Source of the DNA: Acidobacteriota bacterium
GTDB lineage: Bacteria; Acidobacteriota; Terriglobia; Terriglobales; Acidobacteriaceae
DNA length: 64,000 nucleotides
Assembly: GCA_021778845.1 (NCBI GenBank)
Contig: JAJYBU010000010.1
Span: forward strand, 43,619-107,618
Direction: 5' to 3'
Below the pieces are notes generated by a model. That model did no database searches. It saw nothing but the letters and a program-made list of their open reading frames with translations, and had not been told where the DNA came from. Made by a program: the position numbers and the translations under genes. Below are positions 33,252 to 45,303 of this stretch, piece by piece; position 1 is the first letter of the stretch, and every line of letters begins with the position of its first letter.

Positions 33252-35939
33252 ATGATGATACTTTCTACGACCGCCGCATCTGTTGATCAACGCCTGTTCA
33301 TTCCTCGTTGGCTGTTCAGCCTGTGTGGGGCATGGCTCCTGAGTGCCACGCTGGTGGCCCAGGTTCCTGCGCACGTGCCTGCGCCGGAGACGGTGAAGCG
33401 TGTTTCGGAACTCGTCGGCAGGATGACACTGGAGGAGAAAGTGTCGCAGATGGAGAACGACGCGGCCGCGATTCCGCGGCTGAATGTGCCCGCCTATGAC
33501 TGGTGGAGTGAGGCACTGCATGGGGTCGCGCGTTCGGGCTATGCGACGGTGTTTCCCCAGGCGATTGGCCTGGCGGCGACGTGGAACGCACCGTTGATGA
33601 ATGATGTGGCTGCGACGATCAGCACGGAGGCGCGCGCCAAGAATGGCGAGGCGTTGCGTCAGGGGATTCATAGTATTTATTACGGGCTCGATGTGTGGTC
33701 GCCGAATGTGAACATCTTTCGTGACCCGCGGTGGGGACGCGGGCAGGAGACCTATGGCGAAGATCCTTTCCTGACGGGCCGTCTCGGCGTTGCGTTTGTC
33801 GAGGGGTTGCAGGGCGACGATCCTACGTATTACAAAGTGATCGCAACGCCAAAGCATTACGTGGTGCATTCCGGACCGGAGACGACGCGGCACACGGCGA
33901 ATGTTGTTCCGTCCGCGTACGACCTCGAGGATACGTATCTTCCTGCATTTCGCGCGACAGTGACCGAGGCGAAGGCGGGCAGCGTGATGTGCGCGTATAA
34001 CTCGATTGACGGCGAACCGGCGTGCGCGAATACGATGCTGCTGGAGACGATCCTGCGCAAGGACTGGGGCTTCCATGGCTATGTCACTTCGGATTGCGCG
34101 GCCATTACTGACGTCTATGTCGGTCATCACTACTCGGTGGATTTGGAACATGCGGCAGTCGCCAGCGTGCGTGCGGGAACCGATACTAGTTGTGGCAAGG
34201 AATATGCTGTGCTGGTCAAGGCGGTGCATGATGGGCTGATCACAGAGAAAGAGATTGACCGATCTGTCGAACGACTGTTTACGGCGCGCTTTGAACTGGG
34301 GCTGTTTGATGATCCTGCCAAGGTGAAGTATGCGCAGATTCCATTCTCCGAAGATGACTCGCCTGCGCATCGCCGGCTGGCGCTGGATGCTGCGGATCAG
34401 TCGATTGTGCTGCTGAAAAATGATGGCCTGCTGCCGTTGAAGAAGACGGAGACTGTGGCTGTGGTGGGGCCGAATGCTGCCAGTCTGGCTGCCATCGAAG
34501 GGAACTATAACGGGGTGCCGTCTGAACCTGTGCTTCCGCTGGGCGGGATGGAGAAAATCTTTGGGGCCGAGCATGTGAAGTATGCGCAGGGTGCTCCGTA
34601 TGTGAGCGAGTTGCCGGTTCCTGTTCCGCGGACGCTGCTGCGCCCGGCAGTGGGAGATGCGCGGTTCGGACTGAAGGGCGAGTACTTCGACAACGTGAAC
34701 TTTACAGGCACACCTGCGATGACGCGCATCGACGAGCAAGTGCAGTTTGATTGGAATGCTGCATCGCCGTACAAGAGCATCAGCGCGTCGCACTTTGGTG
34801 TGCGCTGGACCGGCACGATGCAGGTTCCGGTGGCGGGAGACTATACGTTCAACTTCACGCTGGCGCATTGTTATCCTTGCGGCGATGCGGAAAGCGTGAA
34901 GTTGTTCTTCGACGATAAGGCGCTGGCTGATGAACCAGTGCCTGCGAGTGAATACCGTTCAAGTGACATGAAGCCGTTTACCCTGCATTTTGCGGATACG
35001 AGGCCACATGTGATTCGTATCGAGTACACGCACAAGGCGAGACTGTTTGGAGCTGGCATTACGCTCAACTGGATGCCGGCGATCGACGCTGAGCGCGAAG
35101 CCGCCGTGGCGGTGGCCAGGCAAGCCGACGTCGTGGTGGCCTATGTAGGACTCTCGCCTGAGTTAGAGGGTGAGGAGATGCCGGTTCACGTCAAAGGCTT
35201 TGATGGCGGCGACCGCACGAGTATTGAATTGCCGATGGTGCAGGAGAAGATGCTGGAGGCCGTTGCTGCTACCGGTAAGCCGCTGGTTGTGGTGTTGATG
35301 AACGGAAGTGCGTTGGCTGTGGACTGGGCGAAGCAGCATGCGAATGCTATTGTCGAGGCGTGGTATCCCGGCGAAGAGGGTGGAACTGCGATTGGGGATG
35401 TGCTCACGGGGGCGGTGAATCCTGCTGGACGTTTGCCCCTTACTTTTTATGCGAGCACATCCGACCTTCCACCGTTCGATGATTACTCAATGAGCGGCCG
35501 CACGTATCGCTACTATCGCGGAAAGCCGCTGTGGGGCTTTGGGTATGGTCTGAGCTACTCGACATTCAAGTGGTCAAACATGAAGCTCTCCACGGCCTCG
35601 TTGCAGGCCGGAGAACCGCTGATGGTGGAAGCCGATGTGGAGAACACGAGCTCGCGTGCCGGGGATGTTGTGAATGAGCTGTATCTCACACCGCCTGCGA
35701 CAGCGACGTCGCCGAAGCTGCGACTGGTTGGATTTGAGCGTACAACCTTAGCACCGGGGGCGAGACAACATGTGAAGTTTACGTTGGACGAGCGGGATTT
35801 GAGTACGGTGAATGCGGATGGAACGCGGGCGGTGCGAGCGGGAGATTACGCACTGCATCTTGGTGGAACTCAGCCGACCGAAGGCATCTCAGTGGATGCA
35901 TCGTTCACGATTCACGGAAGCAAAGGGTTGCCAAAGTGA
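33252..35939 (+). CDS. Secreted GH3 beta-glycosidase (xylosidase/glucosidase) with PA14 domain
   Basis: The 895-residue enzyme has a signal peptide (RWLFSLCGAWLLSATLVAQ). Next comes the GH3 N-domain with WSEALHGVA, KHYVVHSGPE and the nucleophile Asp in HGYVTSDCAAITD (about residue 280). A PA14 insert lies at about 465-605 (GLKGEYFDNVNFTGTP), then the GH3 C-domain and a fibronectin-III-like tail (about 780-890). The SGPE and SDCAAI patterns resemble beta-xylosidases, and the next gene is an alpha-glucuronidase, so I favour a xylooligosaccharide substrate. Its stop overlaps the next start. Confidence 0.9.
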   Translation: MMILSTTAASVDQRLFIPRWLFSLCGAWLLSATLVAQVPAHVPAPETVKRVSELVGRMTLEEKVSQMENDAAAIPRLNVPAYDWWSEALHGVARSGYATVFPQAIGLAATWNAPLMNDVAATISTEARAKNGEALRQGIHSIYYGLDVWSPNVNIFRDPRWGRGQETYGEDPFLTGRLGVAFVEGLQGDDPTYYKVIATPKHYVVHSGPETTRHTANVVPSAYDLEDTYLPAFRATVTEAKAGSVMCAYNSIDGEPACANTMLLETILRKDWGFHGYVTSDCAAITDVYVGHHYSVDLEHAAVASVRAGTDTSCGKEYAVLVKAVHDGLITEKEIDRSVERLFTARFELGLFDDPAKVKYAQIPFSEDDSPAHRRLALDAADQSIVLLKNDGLLPLKKTETVAVVGPNAASLAAIEGNYNGVPSEPVLPLGGMEKIFGAEHVKYAQGAPYVSELPVPVPRTLLRPAVGDARFGLKGEYFDNVNFTGTPAMTRIDEQVQFDWNAASPYKSISASHFGVRWTGTMQVPVAGDYTFNFTLAHCYPCGDAESVKLFFDDKALADEPVPASEYRSSDMKPFTLHFADTRPHVIRIEYTHKARLFGAGITLNWMPAIDAEREAAVAVARQADVVVAYVGLSPELEGEEMPVHVKGFDGGDRTSIELPMVQEKMLEAVAATGKPLVVVLMNGSALAVDWAKQHANAIVEAWYPGEEGGTAIGDVLTGAVNPAGRLPLTFYASTSDLPPFDDYSMSGRTYRYYRGKPLWGFGYGLSYSTFKWSNMKLSTASLQAGEPLMVEADVENTSSRAGDVVNELYLTPPATATSPKLRLVGFERTTLAPGARQHVKFTLDERDLSTVNADGTRAVRAGDYALHLGGTQPTEGISVDASFTIHGSKGLPK

Positions 35940-38515
35940 GCTTGAGAAGAGGAAGTGTGGTGCGACTTACGACTCTTGCTGCTGCAATGCTGTTGCTGGC
36001 CGCGGCGAGCGATGGCGTAGCACAGACGCCGCTGGGTGCAGGGGCTCCGGCATGGCTGGTCTATGGGCCCGTGCATGCTGCGGCGGTATTTCCCGGCGGC
36101 ATTCCAGATACGATTATGGAGCTTGGCCATGACGTGCTAGAGGACTCCGCGGCGCGAGAACTCGCGCTGGGATGGCGAGGCATGTTGCGGCATGAGCCGC
36201 GGGTTGTAGGCCGTAGTGACGGTGAGTTCAAAGAGGGCGTCGTGGTCGGAACACAGGCTGAGATGGTTTTGTGGAACCCGCGCTCGAAGCATGAGCAACC
36301 GCTCGCGCCTGATGCCTACAGGCTCTATCGTGATGGCGGAATTCTGGTGGTCGAGGGGGGCGATGATCGCGGAGTTCTTTACGGAGCGTTTGCGCTACTG
36401 AGGTTGATCGGCTCGGAGCATTCCCTCGCGGCGTTGGATGAGTCTTCTGCTCCGTGGGCGGCGGTGCGCTGGACGAACGAATGGGATAACCCTGATGGCA
36501 CGATTGAGCGGGGGTATGCAGGGCCGTCCATTTTCTTTGAAGGCGGGAAGGTGCGTGCGGACCTTTCTCGCGCTGCGGCGTATGCGCGGCTGTTGAGTTC
36601 GGTGGGCATCGATGGATGCACTATCAACAATGTTAATGCTGCTATCGATTTACTCAGGCCGGAGAACATCAAGGACATCGCGCGGATTGCGGATGTGTTT
36701 CGCCCGTATGGAGTGCGGCTTTCGCTTTCGGTTGATATGAGCAGTCCGAAAGTTATCGGTGGCTTGAAGACGTTTGACCCGCTGGATCCGGAGGTTGCGA
36801 CGTGGTGGAAGGCGAAGGTGAACGAGATCTACGCCGCGATTCCCGACTTCGGCGGGGTTGTCATCAAGGCGGACTCGGAAGGTAGAGTCGGGCCTTCGCA
36901 GTATGGTCGCAGCCAGTCGGATGCGGCGAATGTTGTGGCGCGTGCATTGAGGGCGCATGGCGGTGTGGTGCTGTATCGGGCGTTCGTTTACAACAATCAT
37001 CTCGACTGGCACGACATGAAGGCGGACCGGGCTCGCGCTGGCTATGACATCTTTCATCCTCTGGATGGCAAGTTCGACGACAACGTCATCGTGCAGATCA
37101 AGCATGGTCCGATCGACTTCCAGGTGCGTGAACCGGTGAGCCCGCTCTTTGCTGGACTGCCTCATACCAACGAGGCGATCGAGTTGCAGGTGACGCAGGA
37201 GTACACGGGGCAGCAACGACACCTGGTGTACCTGGTGCCGATGTGGAAGGAAGCGCTTGATACGGACATGCGCGCATCGTCAACGATGGCGGCATTGCCT
37301 GTGAAGCTGATCGTTAGCGGGAAGACGGTGGCGAACGAGCACCATACGATGGGCGGCTTCGTCGGAGTTTCAGGCGTAGGCACCGATGGATGGCTTGGCA
37401 GTCCGCTGGCGATGGCGAATCTGTACGGCTATGGACGGCTGGCGTGGGATCCAAACCTGAGCGCAGCGGCGATCAGCGATGAGTGGACGCGGCTTAGCTT
37501 CGGCAACGACTCTGAGGTGCGTGGAACGATTAATCAGTTGGAGCTCAACTCCTGGCACATCTACGAGAGTTATACGGGATCGCTTGGCGTGGGGACGCTT
37601 ACGGATATTCTCGGGTCTCACTTTGGCCCGGGGATCGAGTCCGCCGAGCGCAATGGATGGGGACAGTGGATTCGTGCTGACCATGATGGCGTCGGGATGG
37701 ATCGTACGGTCGCAACGGGCACTGGTTATATTGGCCAGTATCCTGCGTTGCTCGCTGCGAAGTATGAGTCGCTCGCGATGTGCCCGGACGATCTGCTGCT
37801 GTTCATGCATCATGTGCCCTATACGTATCGTCTGCATTCAGGCGAGACGGTGATACAGCATATCTACGATACGCACTACTGGGGAGCGCAGGCTGCAGCG
37901 GCGCAGGTCCCAGCGTGGGAGCAGATCCAGGGGAAGGTTCCGGATGCGACGTATGCGGAGGTGCTCAGACGGCTGAAGTATCAGGCAGGGGCTGCTGTTG
38001 TTTGGCGCGATGCCATTACGTCCTGGTTCGCGAAAGAGTCGGGAGTGCCGGACGCGCGGGGACGTGTGGGGCACTATGATGGACGTGTTGAGGCGGAGTC
38101 CATGCAGCGCAACGGGTACAAGGCGGTGGATGTGACACCGTGGGAGACGGCTTCGGGCGGGAAGGCCGTGATCTGCGAGGTGCCCGAGTGCTGGGTTGAG
38201 ATGACATGGGATAAGCCGGATGGCTGGTACGATGTCACCGTGCAGTATTTCGATCTGCTGCATGGGCACTCGCGGTTTGCGCTGTCGGTTGCGGGCAACG
38301 AGGTTGAGCACTGGATTGCTGATGACACGTTGCCGGGCGGCACGCTCAACGGCAGCACTTCAACGCGACGCGTGTTGAATCGCGTGGCCATCCACCGAGG
38401 CGATCGTATCCGCGTAACGGGCTGGCCAGATGGACCGGAGCCTGCGCCGCTTGATTATGTGGAGATTGTGCCCAGCGCAGTTCGATCAACCACCAAGAAA
38501 AATGCAACGCGTTGA
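35936..38515 (+). CDS. aguA: GH67 alpha-glucuronidase
   Basis: GH67 enzymes remove (4-O-methyl-)glucuronic acid from the non-reducing end of aldouronic acids derived from glucuronoxylan. The 859-residue protein has a signal peptide ([20 protein letters not shown]), the GH67 N-domain, and the diagnostic [20 protein letters not shown] around residues 308-327. The GH67 C-terminal region follows with [21 protein letters not shown]. Length is somewhat above the usual 700-730, consistent with a signal peptide and a C-terminal extension. It starts at a GTG within the GH3 stop (GTGA), so the two enzymes are coupled. Confidence 0.93.
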   Translation: MSLRRGSVVRLTTLAAAMLLLAAASDGVAQTPLGAGAPAWLVYGPVHAAAVFPGGIPDTIMELGHDVLEDSAARELALGWRGMLRHEPRVVGRSDGEFKEGVVVGTQAEMVLWNPRSKHEQPLAPDAYRLYRDGGILVVEGGDDRGVLYGAFALLRLIGSEHSLAALDESSAPWAAVRWTNEWDNPDGTIERGYAGPSIFFEGGKVRADLSRAAAYARLLSSVGIDGCTINNVNAAIDLLRPENIKDIARIADVFRPYGVRLSLSVDMSSPKVIGGLKTFDPLDPEVATWWKAKVNEIYAAIPDFGGVVIKADSEGRVGPSQYGRSQSDAANVVARALRAHGGVVLYRAFVYNNHLDWHDMKADRARAGYDIFHPLDGKFDDNVIVQIKHGPIDFQVREPVSPLFAGLPHTNEAIELQVTQEYTGQQRHLVYLVPMWKEALDTDMRASSTMAALPVKLIVSGKTVANEHHTMGGFVGVSGVGTDGWLGSPLAMANLYGYGRLAWDPNLSAAAISDEWTRLSFGNDSEVRGTINQLELNSWHIYESYTGSLGVGTLTDILGSHFGPGIESAERNGWGQWIRADHDGVGMDRTVATGTGYIGQYPALLAAKYESLAMCPDDLLLFMHHVPYTYRLHSGETVIQHIYDTHYWGAQAAAAQVPAWEQIQGKVPDATYAEVLRRLKYQAGAAVVWRDAITSWFAKESGVPDARGRVGHYDGRVEAESMQRNGYKAVDVTPWETASGGKAVICEVPECWVEMTWDKPDGWYDVTVQYFDLLHGHSRFALSVAGNEVEHWIADDTLPGGTLNGSTSTRRVLNRVAIHRGDRIRVTGWPDGPEPAPLDYVEIVPSAVRSTTKKNATR

Positions 38516-38526
38516 GGATGCCACCC

Positions 38527-39741
38527 ATGAATACAAGAATTATTGATGCCAAGGTCATCGTCACCTGCCCGGGGCGAAACTTCGTCACACTCAAGATCAC
38601 GACCTCGGATGGAGTGTATGGTATTGGGGACGGAACGCTGAATGGTCGCGAGCTTGCGGTCGCTGCGTATTTGCAGGAGCACGTGATCCCGTGCCTGATG
38701 GGTCGCGATGCTGATCGTATTGAGGATACGTGGCAGTACCTGTATCGCGGTGCGTATTGGCGGCGCGGACCGGTGACGATGAGTGCGATTGCAGCAGTGG
38801 ATGTGGCGCTGTGGGACATCAAGGCCAAGCGCGCGGGGATGCCGCTGTACCAGTTGCTGGGGGGGCGTTGCCGCGAGGGCGTCACGGTCTATGCGCATGC
38901 CAATGGACACGAGATCAGCGATCTGCTGGAGTCGGTGGCGAAGCATCGGGAGCTTGGCTATCAAGCGATTCGTGTGCAGGCGGCGGTGCCGGGCGTTGCC
39001 GACGCGTATGGCGTTCCGCACGGAGAGAAGCCGTATGAGCCGGCGGATGGCGACCTGCCACGGGAAGAGACGTGGGATACGGCGAAGTACCTTCGCTTTA
39101 TGCCGAAGCTGATGGATGCTGTGCGTTCGAAGTTCGGTTTCGACCTTGCGGTGCTTCATGATGGGCATCATCGCATGACGCCGATCGAGGCGGCCTCGCT
39201 GGGGAAGAGTCTTGAAGAATTTCAGCCGTTCTGGCTGGAGGACCTTACGCCCGCGGAACATCAGGAGTCGTTCCGGCTGATTCGTCAGCATACGACGGCG
39301 CCGCTGGCTGTGGGAGAAGTGTTCAACTCTATCTTCGACTGCCAGCGCCTGATCAGCGAGCAGTTGATCGATTACATCCGCGCTACGGTTGTCCATGCTG
39401 GCGGCATCACGCATATGCGGCGCATTGCAAGCTTCGCCGATCTGTATGGCGTTAAGACGGGAAGTCACGGAGCAACGGATCTGTCGCCGGTGTGCATGGG
39501 TGCGGCGCTGCACTTCGATCTCAGTATTCCCAACTTCGGTATCCAGGAACACATGCCGCATACGGCGCTTACGGATGAGGTGTTTCCGCATGCGTATACC
39601 TTTGCTGACGGGATGATGTACCCGGGCGATACGCCAGGGCACGGTGTCGATATCAACGAGAAACTGGCTGCAACGTTTCCATATAAGCGTGCATATCTCC
39701 CGGTGTGCCGGCTGAAGGATGGCACGATGCACAGTTGGTAG
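38527..39741 (+). CDS. manD: Mannonate dehydratase, enolase superfamily (ManD-type)
   Basis: ManD dehydrates D-mannonate to 2-keto-3-deoxygluconate, the last step of the glucuronate branch. The 404-residue protein begins [24 protein letters not shown], with the N-terminal capping domain, then AHANGHEI, and metal ligands in [20 protein letters not shown] and VGEVFNS. Its [19 protein letters not shown] and FGIQEHM segments are typical of ManD. ATG 38527 has GAGG nine bases upstream and starts 11 bases after the GH67 stop. Some ManD homologues have little dehydratase activity, so the exact substrate is inferred from context. Confidence 0.88.
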   Translation: MNTRIIDAKVIVTCPGRNFVTLKITTSDGVYGIGDGTLNGRELAVAAYLQEHVIPCLMGRDADRIEDTWQYLYRGAYWRRGPVTMSAIAAVDVALWDIKAKRAGMPLYQLLGGRCREGVTVYAHANGHEISDLLESVAKHRELGYQAIRVQAAVPGVADAYGVPHGEKPYEPADGDLPREETWDTAKYLRFMPKLMDAVRSKFGFDLAVLHDGHHRMTPIEAASLGKSLEEFQPFWLEDLTPAEHQESFRLIRQHTTAPLAVGEVFNSIFDCQRLISEQLIDYIRATVVHAGGITHMRRIASFADLYGVKTGSHGATDLSPVCMGAALHFDLSIPNFGIQEHMPHTALTDEVFPHAYTFADGMMYPGDTPGHGVDINEKLAATFPYKRAYLPVCRLKDGTMHSW

Positions 39742-39810
39742 TGCGCCGGACTCATGAGGCGAAGCTTGCTGTTATTGAATAGGGTGAATTTTCGCTGAGT
39801 GCGTCTTCGC

Positions 39811-39840
39811 TTGCATTTGGATGGCTTTGCGGAGCATACT
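39811..39840 (+). promoter_or_regulatory. Candidate promoter of the metYX leader
   Basis: TTGCAT (39811-39816), 18 bases, CATACT (39835-39840). Both boxes are imperfect. Transcription would start around 39847, at or just before the ATG of the leader peptide, giving a leaderless leader ORF. Confidence 0.4.
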
Positions 39841-39847
39841 GAAAGAT

Positions 39848-39934
39848 ATGATTTTGTCCTCGACCACCGTCACGTCCATGGCCATGTGTATGCCCATGCG
39901 TCGCTGCCTGTGGGTGCGAGTGGGGACTGTCTGA
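39848..39934 (+). CDS. Methionine-rich leader peptide of metYX (28 aa)
   Basis: The ATG at 39848 opens a 28-codon frame ending in TGA at 39932-39934. Residues 11-17 read MAMCMPM, so Met occurs at positions 11, 13, 15 and 17, with Cys at 14 and 20. Met density this high beside methionine biosynthesis genes is the hallmark of an attenuator leader peptide. No Shine-Dalgarno stands at a good distance, but the candidate promoter could make the message leaderless. An in-frame ATG lies 27 bases earlier at 39821. The peptide probably has no function beyond being translated. Not a recognised family; inference from sequence and context. Confidence 0.6.
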   Translation: MILSSTTVTSMAMCMPMRRCLWVRVGTV

Positions 39935-39981
39935 TGCGCTAGACGCAGACGAGATCAGATTCCAAACGGCTCACGGTCCTC
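39922..39981 (+). promoter_or_regulatory. Candidate antiterminator of the metYX attenuator
   Basis: GGGGACTGT (39922-39930, inside the last leader codons) can pair with ACGGTCCTC (39973-39981), nine pairs including two G-T. The second segment is part of the 5' arm of the terminator that follows, so the two structures exclude each other. A ribosome stalled at Met codons 11-17 leaves the first segment free; one reaching the stop codon at 39932 covers it. A further GTCCTC at 39856-39861 could compete for the same GGGGAC. Confidence 0.55.
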
Positions 39982-40002
39982 AAGAGGATGGTGGGCTTTT
40001 TT
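39969..40002 (+). terminator. Attenuator-type intrinsic terminator before metY
   Basis: GCTCAC (39969-39974) pairs with GTGGGC (39991-39996) and inner TCCT (39977-39980) with AGGA (39985-39988) around a CAAG loop, followed at once by six T residues (39997-40002). It stands 35 bases after the leader stop and 55 bases before the metY start, so it must be read through for metYX expression. Confidence 0.8.
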
Positions 40003-40054
40003 GTTGCAGTAGATTCATTGCTTCATCCAATTCATTGAACCGATAAAGGAGTAG

Positions 40055-42489
<2,435 letters not shown>

Positions 42490-42559
42490 CCATGCAATGA
42501 GGGTGTCCCTGCGTGAGGCAGGCTATGTTGCTATGTTGTTTCGAATGAGTGAGGGAAAA

Positions 42560-42635
42560 TGGTGGACGCGGTAGGGATCGAACCTACGACCAGTCGATTA
42601 AGAGTCGAATGCTCTACCAGCTGAGCTACGCGTCC
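42560..42635 (-). tRNA. tRNA-Lys (anticodon CTT)
   Basis: On the minus strand GGACGCG (from 42635) pairs with CGCGTCC (42570-42564). D-arm AGCTCAGCTGGTAGAGC, anticodon loop CTCTTAA and T-arm TAGGTTCGATCCCTA are all present. Discriminator A and an encoded CCA finish at 42560. Reads AAG codons. Stretches 42490-42559 and 42636-42798 around it hold no genes that I can see. Confidence 0.96.
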
Positions 42636-42798
42636 AGACCTTGAACTTTGCCGTGGGGCAAAGAGCGAACTACAGGTAGATCGCCAAGGGATGCGCGGGG
42701 AACCTCACCGCACTTGAAAAGAATATCACGATCCGGCCCTTGAGCGCAGCACCGGATCGTGAGGAAATCATCGGCTGCGAGGGGCGGCCGATACCAGG

Positions 42799-43653
42799 TT
42801 AGCCAACGAAGTCAACGTTGGCCTTGTGGGGAATGATGCCGCGTTCGTAGCCCATGTCCAGCAGCTTGCGGATGGCCACCCGGCCGTCGTCGCCATAGTT
42901 CAGGGTGCGCTCGTTGACGTACATGCCCACGAAGCGGTTGGCCAGCGAGGGGTCGAGATCGCGCGCAAACTGCATCGCATACTCGAGCGCCGCCTCTCGG
43001 TGATCGAGCGCGTGCTGGATGCTTTCGCGCAGGGCATTGGTGGTAACCATCTGCACGTCATGGCCCAGCGAGCGGCGAATCGCGTTGCCGCCGAGAGGGA
43101 GGGGAAGGCCCGTCTGCTCGTTCCACCAGACGCCGAGGTCGAGGATCTTGGTAAGGCCGTCGCGGCCATAGGTGAGTTGACCCTCATGGATGATCAGGCC
43201 GGCGTCGAACTCACCCGAGACTACGGCGGGAATAATCTTGTCGAAGTCCACGGTGACCGTCTCTACGTCCGGCGCGAACAGCTTCAGGGTGAGATAGGCG
43301 GTGGTGAGCGTTCCCGGGACGGCGATGCGGAGCTTCTTGACCTCGTCGAGGGTGTAGTTCTTCGCTGCGACGATCATGGGGCCGTAGCTGTCGCCGACCG
43401 AACCGCCGCACGCCATCAGCGTGTAGTTGTCCTGGACATAGGGGTATGCATGGAAGCTGATCGCCGTCACGTCGTAGTACTGATCGGTCATGGCGCGGTG
43501 GTTCAACGCCTCGATGTCGGTGAGGGTGTGGGTAAACTTATAGCCCGGCACGCGCACTTTGTTGGTGGCGAGGCCATAGAACATAAAGGCGTCGTCTGAG
43601 TCGGGGCTGTGGGCAATCTTGATCTCGCGAACTTCTGATGCTGCAGTCGTCAT
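42799..43653 (-). CDS. mqnD: 1,4-dihydroxy-6-naphthoate synthase (futalosine pathway)
   Basis: MqnD converts cyclic dehypoxanthine futalosine into 1,4-dihydroxy-6-naphthoate in the alternative menaquinone pathway. The 284-residue protein has the periplasmic-binding-like fold with IAHSPDSDDAFMFYGL, TDIEALNHRA, the AVPGTLTTAYLTLKLF segment and LIIHEGQLTYGRDGL. ATG 43653 is chosen because AAGGA lies a few bases upstream and it starts just before the conserved region; the frame is open further up. It follows bioY by 79 bases on the same strand. Confidence 0.93.
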   Translation of the reverse strand: MTTAASEVREIKIAHSPDSDDAFMFYGLATNKVRVPGYKFTHTLTDIEALNHRAMTDQYYDVTAISFHAYPYVQDNYTLMACGGSVGDSYGPMIVAAKNYTLDEVKKLRIAVPGTLTTAYLTLKLFAPDVETVTVDFDKIIPAVVSGEFDAGLIIHEGQLTYGRDGLTKILDLGVWWNEQTGLPLPLGGNAIRRSLGHDVQMVTTNALRESIQHALDHREAALEYAMQFARDLDPSLANRFVGMYVNERTLNYGDDGRVAIRKLLDMGYERGIIPHKANVDFVG

Positions 43654-43732
43654 GTGTTCCTTTGGAGCTTTGCTTGTTGGGAGGAGTACGTTGGAGCGGC
43701 ACTCCTGTTCAGTCATCCTAAGATGACCCTGA

Positions 43733-44326
43733 TTAGATGCGTGGAGCGCGAGCCAGGGTGCTATAAACGCCCGCAGCTACCACACACTTGACGAATTCTC
43801 CTGGCAGAAACGGAGCTACGGCGGCAATCCATGTAGCGTGCAGGGAGAGATGGCCGAGATACATCAACCACGAGGCTCCCGAGATGATCAGTACGGCCAT
43901 GGCCAGATTTCCAGCCACAAACGCGGCGAGAAATCGAGGCGTCCGTGCGGCGAGTCCTCGCGTTAGGCCGCCAACGATGGCTGCCACCAGCGGATAGGCC
44001 AGGAGGAAGCCGCCGGTGGGACCAAACAACTGCGTAAGCCCGCCAAGGCCCGTCGGACTGAAGACCGGAAGGCCGATCGCCCCTTCGGCGAGGTAGGCCA
44101 TCATGGTCAGGAAGCCTCCGACGGGACCCAGCGCCAGACCTACTCCCAACACAGCGAGCGGCTGCAGGGTGAGAGGGACGGGTGTGAAGGGCAGGGGAAT
44201 CGCAACGTGCGCTGCTGCTGCGACAACCGCGGTGGCGGCGAGGCCAATCAGGATCCTGCCGGGAATCGTTGCAGCAAAGGCTGCGAGGCTCTGAGTGCGG
44301 GAGGAGTGGAGTGTGGCGGTTTGCAT
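43733..44326 (-). CDS. bioY: Biotin transporter BioY
   Basis: BioY is the substrate-binding membrane component of ECF-type biotin uptake and can work alone or with an ECF energising module. The 197-residue protein has six predicted helices with the conserved PFTPVPLTLQPLAVLGVG and AYLAEGAIGLPVFSPTG GG-type loops (GLGGLTQLFGPTGGFLLAYP). No ecfA/ecfT genes are adjacent. It is upstream of mqnD on the same strand, the two possibly cotranscribed. Confidence 0.94.
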   Translation of the reverse strand: MQTATLHSSRTQSLAAFAATIPGRILIGLAATAVVAAAAHVAIPLPFTPVPLTLQPLAVLGVGLALGPVGGFLTMMAYLAEGAIGLPVFSPTGLGGLTQLFGPTGGFLLAYPLVAAIVGGLTRGLAARTPRFLAAFVAGNLAMAVLIISGASWLMYLGHLSLHATWIAAVAPFLPGEFVKCVVAAGVYSTLARAPRI

Positions 44327-44401
44327 AGTGGTCTCTCGGTGTTGAGGATCTTCCAGCGTTCGAATTGCGTGCTTCGATGTATCTTTGGGTCCTGCGTCGA
44401 T

Positions 44402-44551
44402 CTAAGGTCTGCCCTTCAATTCTGCGGCTGGTTCGGTCGGCGACTCACGATCACGGCACCGCCGGGCCTGTTGCACATGCCGCGCAATCGCGACGGAGGC
44501 CCAGAGGAGCGCAATCAGGGCCAGTATCGAGATGAAAAAGAGGACGCGCAT
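44402..44551 (-). CDS. Small single-span membrane protein (49 aa)
   Basis: A short frame from ATG 44551 to TAG 44404-44402. The protein starts MRVLFFISILALIALLWAS, a clear membrane helix at about residues 3-24, then a basic Arg-rich segment (ARHVQQARRCRDRE) and a polar tail ending KGRP. A purine-rich GAAGGG precedes the ATG. Topology predicts the basic tail in the cytoplasm. It sits between bioY and the FtsB-like gene, a gap otherwise empty. No family recognised. Confidence 0.6.
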   Translation of the reverse strand: MRVLFFISILALIALLWASVAIARHVQQARRCRDRESPTEPAAELKGRP

Positions 44552-44738
44552 CGGGCCCTTCAAGGATACCAAAGCTGGCGGTGCGAAACGAAATGCAGGC
44601 AGCAGGAATACCGTCCACGGGACCGGGTGTCGACGAGTCTGGTTCCCTTTAGCGGATATCGGCCCATGACCATGCTGGAATGCGCGATACTTCTACACAG
44701 CCCTGCGTTGCAGGAGATGAACCAGTGAGGCCCCAGCG

Positions 44739-45149
44739 TTGGGAACCGTGCACTACCCACTGAAGCTGACCGCGAAGCTGCCGGCACTGGCCGGAGCTGC
44801 GAAGGACAGCGTCTATCTGTGGAGGCGCCGCGCTGCGACCATGGCCACGGGAGCGCTCGCGTTGGTGATGTTCTATGGCGTCATCTTCGGACACAACGGC
44901 CTGACGGCCTATGTGCACAAGCGTGCAGAGGCTCGCGATCTGCAGCAGCAGATGCAGCAGTTGCAGAAAGAGAACGAGCGACTGAATGAGCATATCGATC
45001 GCTTGCAGAGTGATCCAGACGCGATCGAGCATGAAGCTCGCGAAGAGTTGCACTACACGCGTGCGGGCGAGGTGATCTACACGCTCCCCGATGCAGGCGG
45101 AGATGCGTCAAAAGCGACCACTTCTACCATGCCGAATTCAAAGCGATAG
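44739..45149 (+). CDS. FtsB/DivIC-like septum formation initiator
   Basis: The 136-residue protein has one membrane helix at about residues 36-54 (ATGALALVMFYGVIFGHNG) and then a coiled coil (AEARDLQQQMQQLQKENERLNEHIDRLQSD) followed by DPDAIEHEAREELHYTRAGEVIYTL, the characteristic FtsB/DivIC ending. Such proteins hold FtsL and FtsQ in the divisome. The start at TTG 44739 has GAGG eight bases upstream; a GTG at 44748 is an alternative. Confidence 0.85.
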   Translation: MGTVHYPLKLTAKLPALAGAAKDSVYLWRRRAATMATGALALVMFYGVIFGHNGLTAYVHKRAEARDLQQQMQQLQKENERLNEHIDRLQSDPDAIEHEAREELHYTRAGEVIYTLPDAGGDASKATTSTMPNSKR

Positions 45150-45186
45150 ATTCCTGCCAATCCTGCTTTGCGTAACTTCGCCAGCC

Positions 45187-45291
45187 AGGCAGGAACCTTC
45201 CTGCCTCCATCGGAGCTCTCGTGGAAGACTCCTCTACTAGAAGTTCCGCCCCATTCTGCCGATAGAGATAGGTGGAAGGGCCTTCCACCGG
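45187..45291 (+). other. Two perfect hairpins in the leader of the acidic protein gene
   Basis: AGGCAGGAA/TTCCTGCCT (45187-45206, two-base centre) and GGTGGAAGG/CCTTCCACC (45273-45291, one-base centre). Neither is followed by a T-run, so they are not intrinsic terminators. The second ends 12 bases before the ATG at 45304 and may affect access to the weak GGAAG site that precedes it. Confidence 0.55.
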
Positions 45292-45303
45292 AAGCGAGCG
45301 AAC

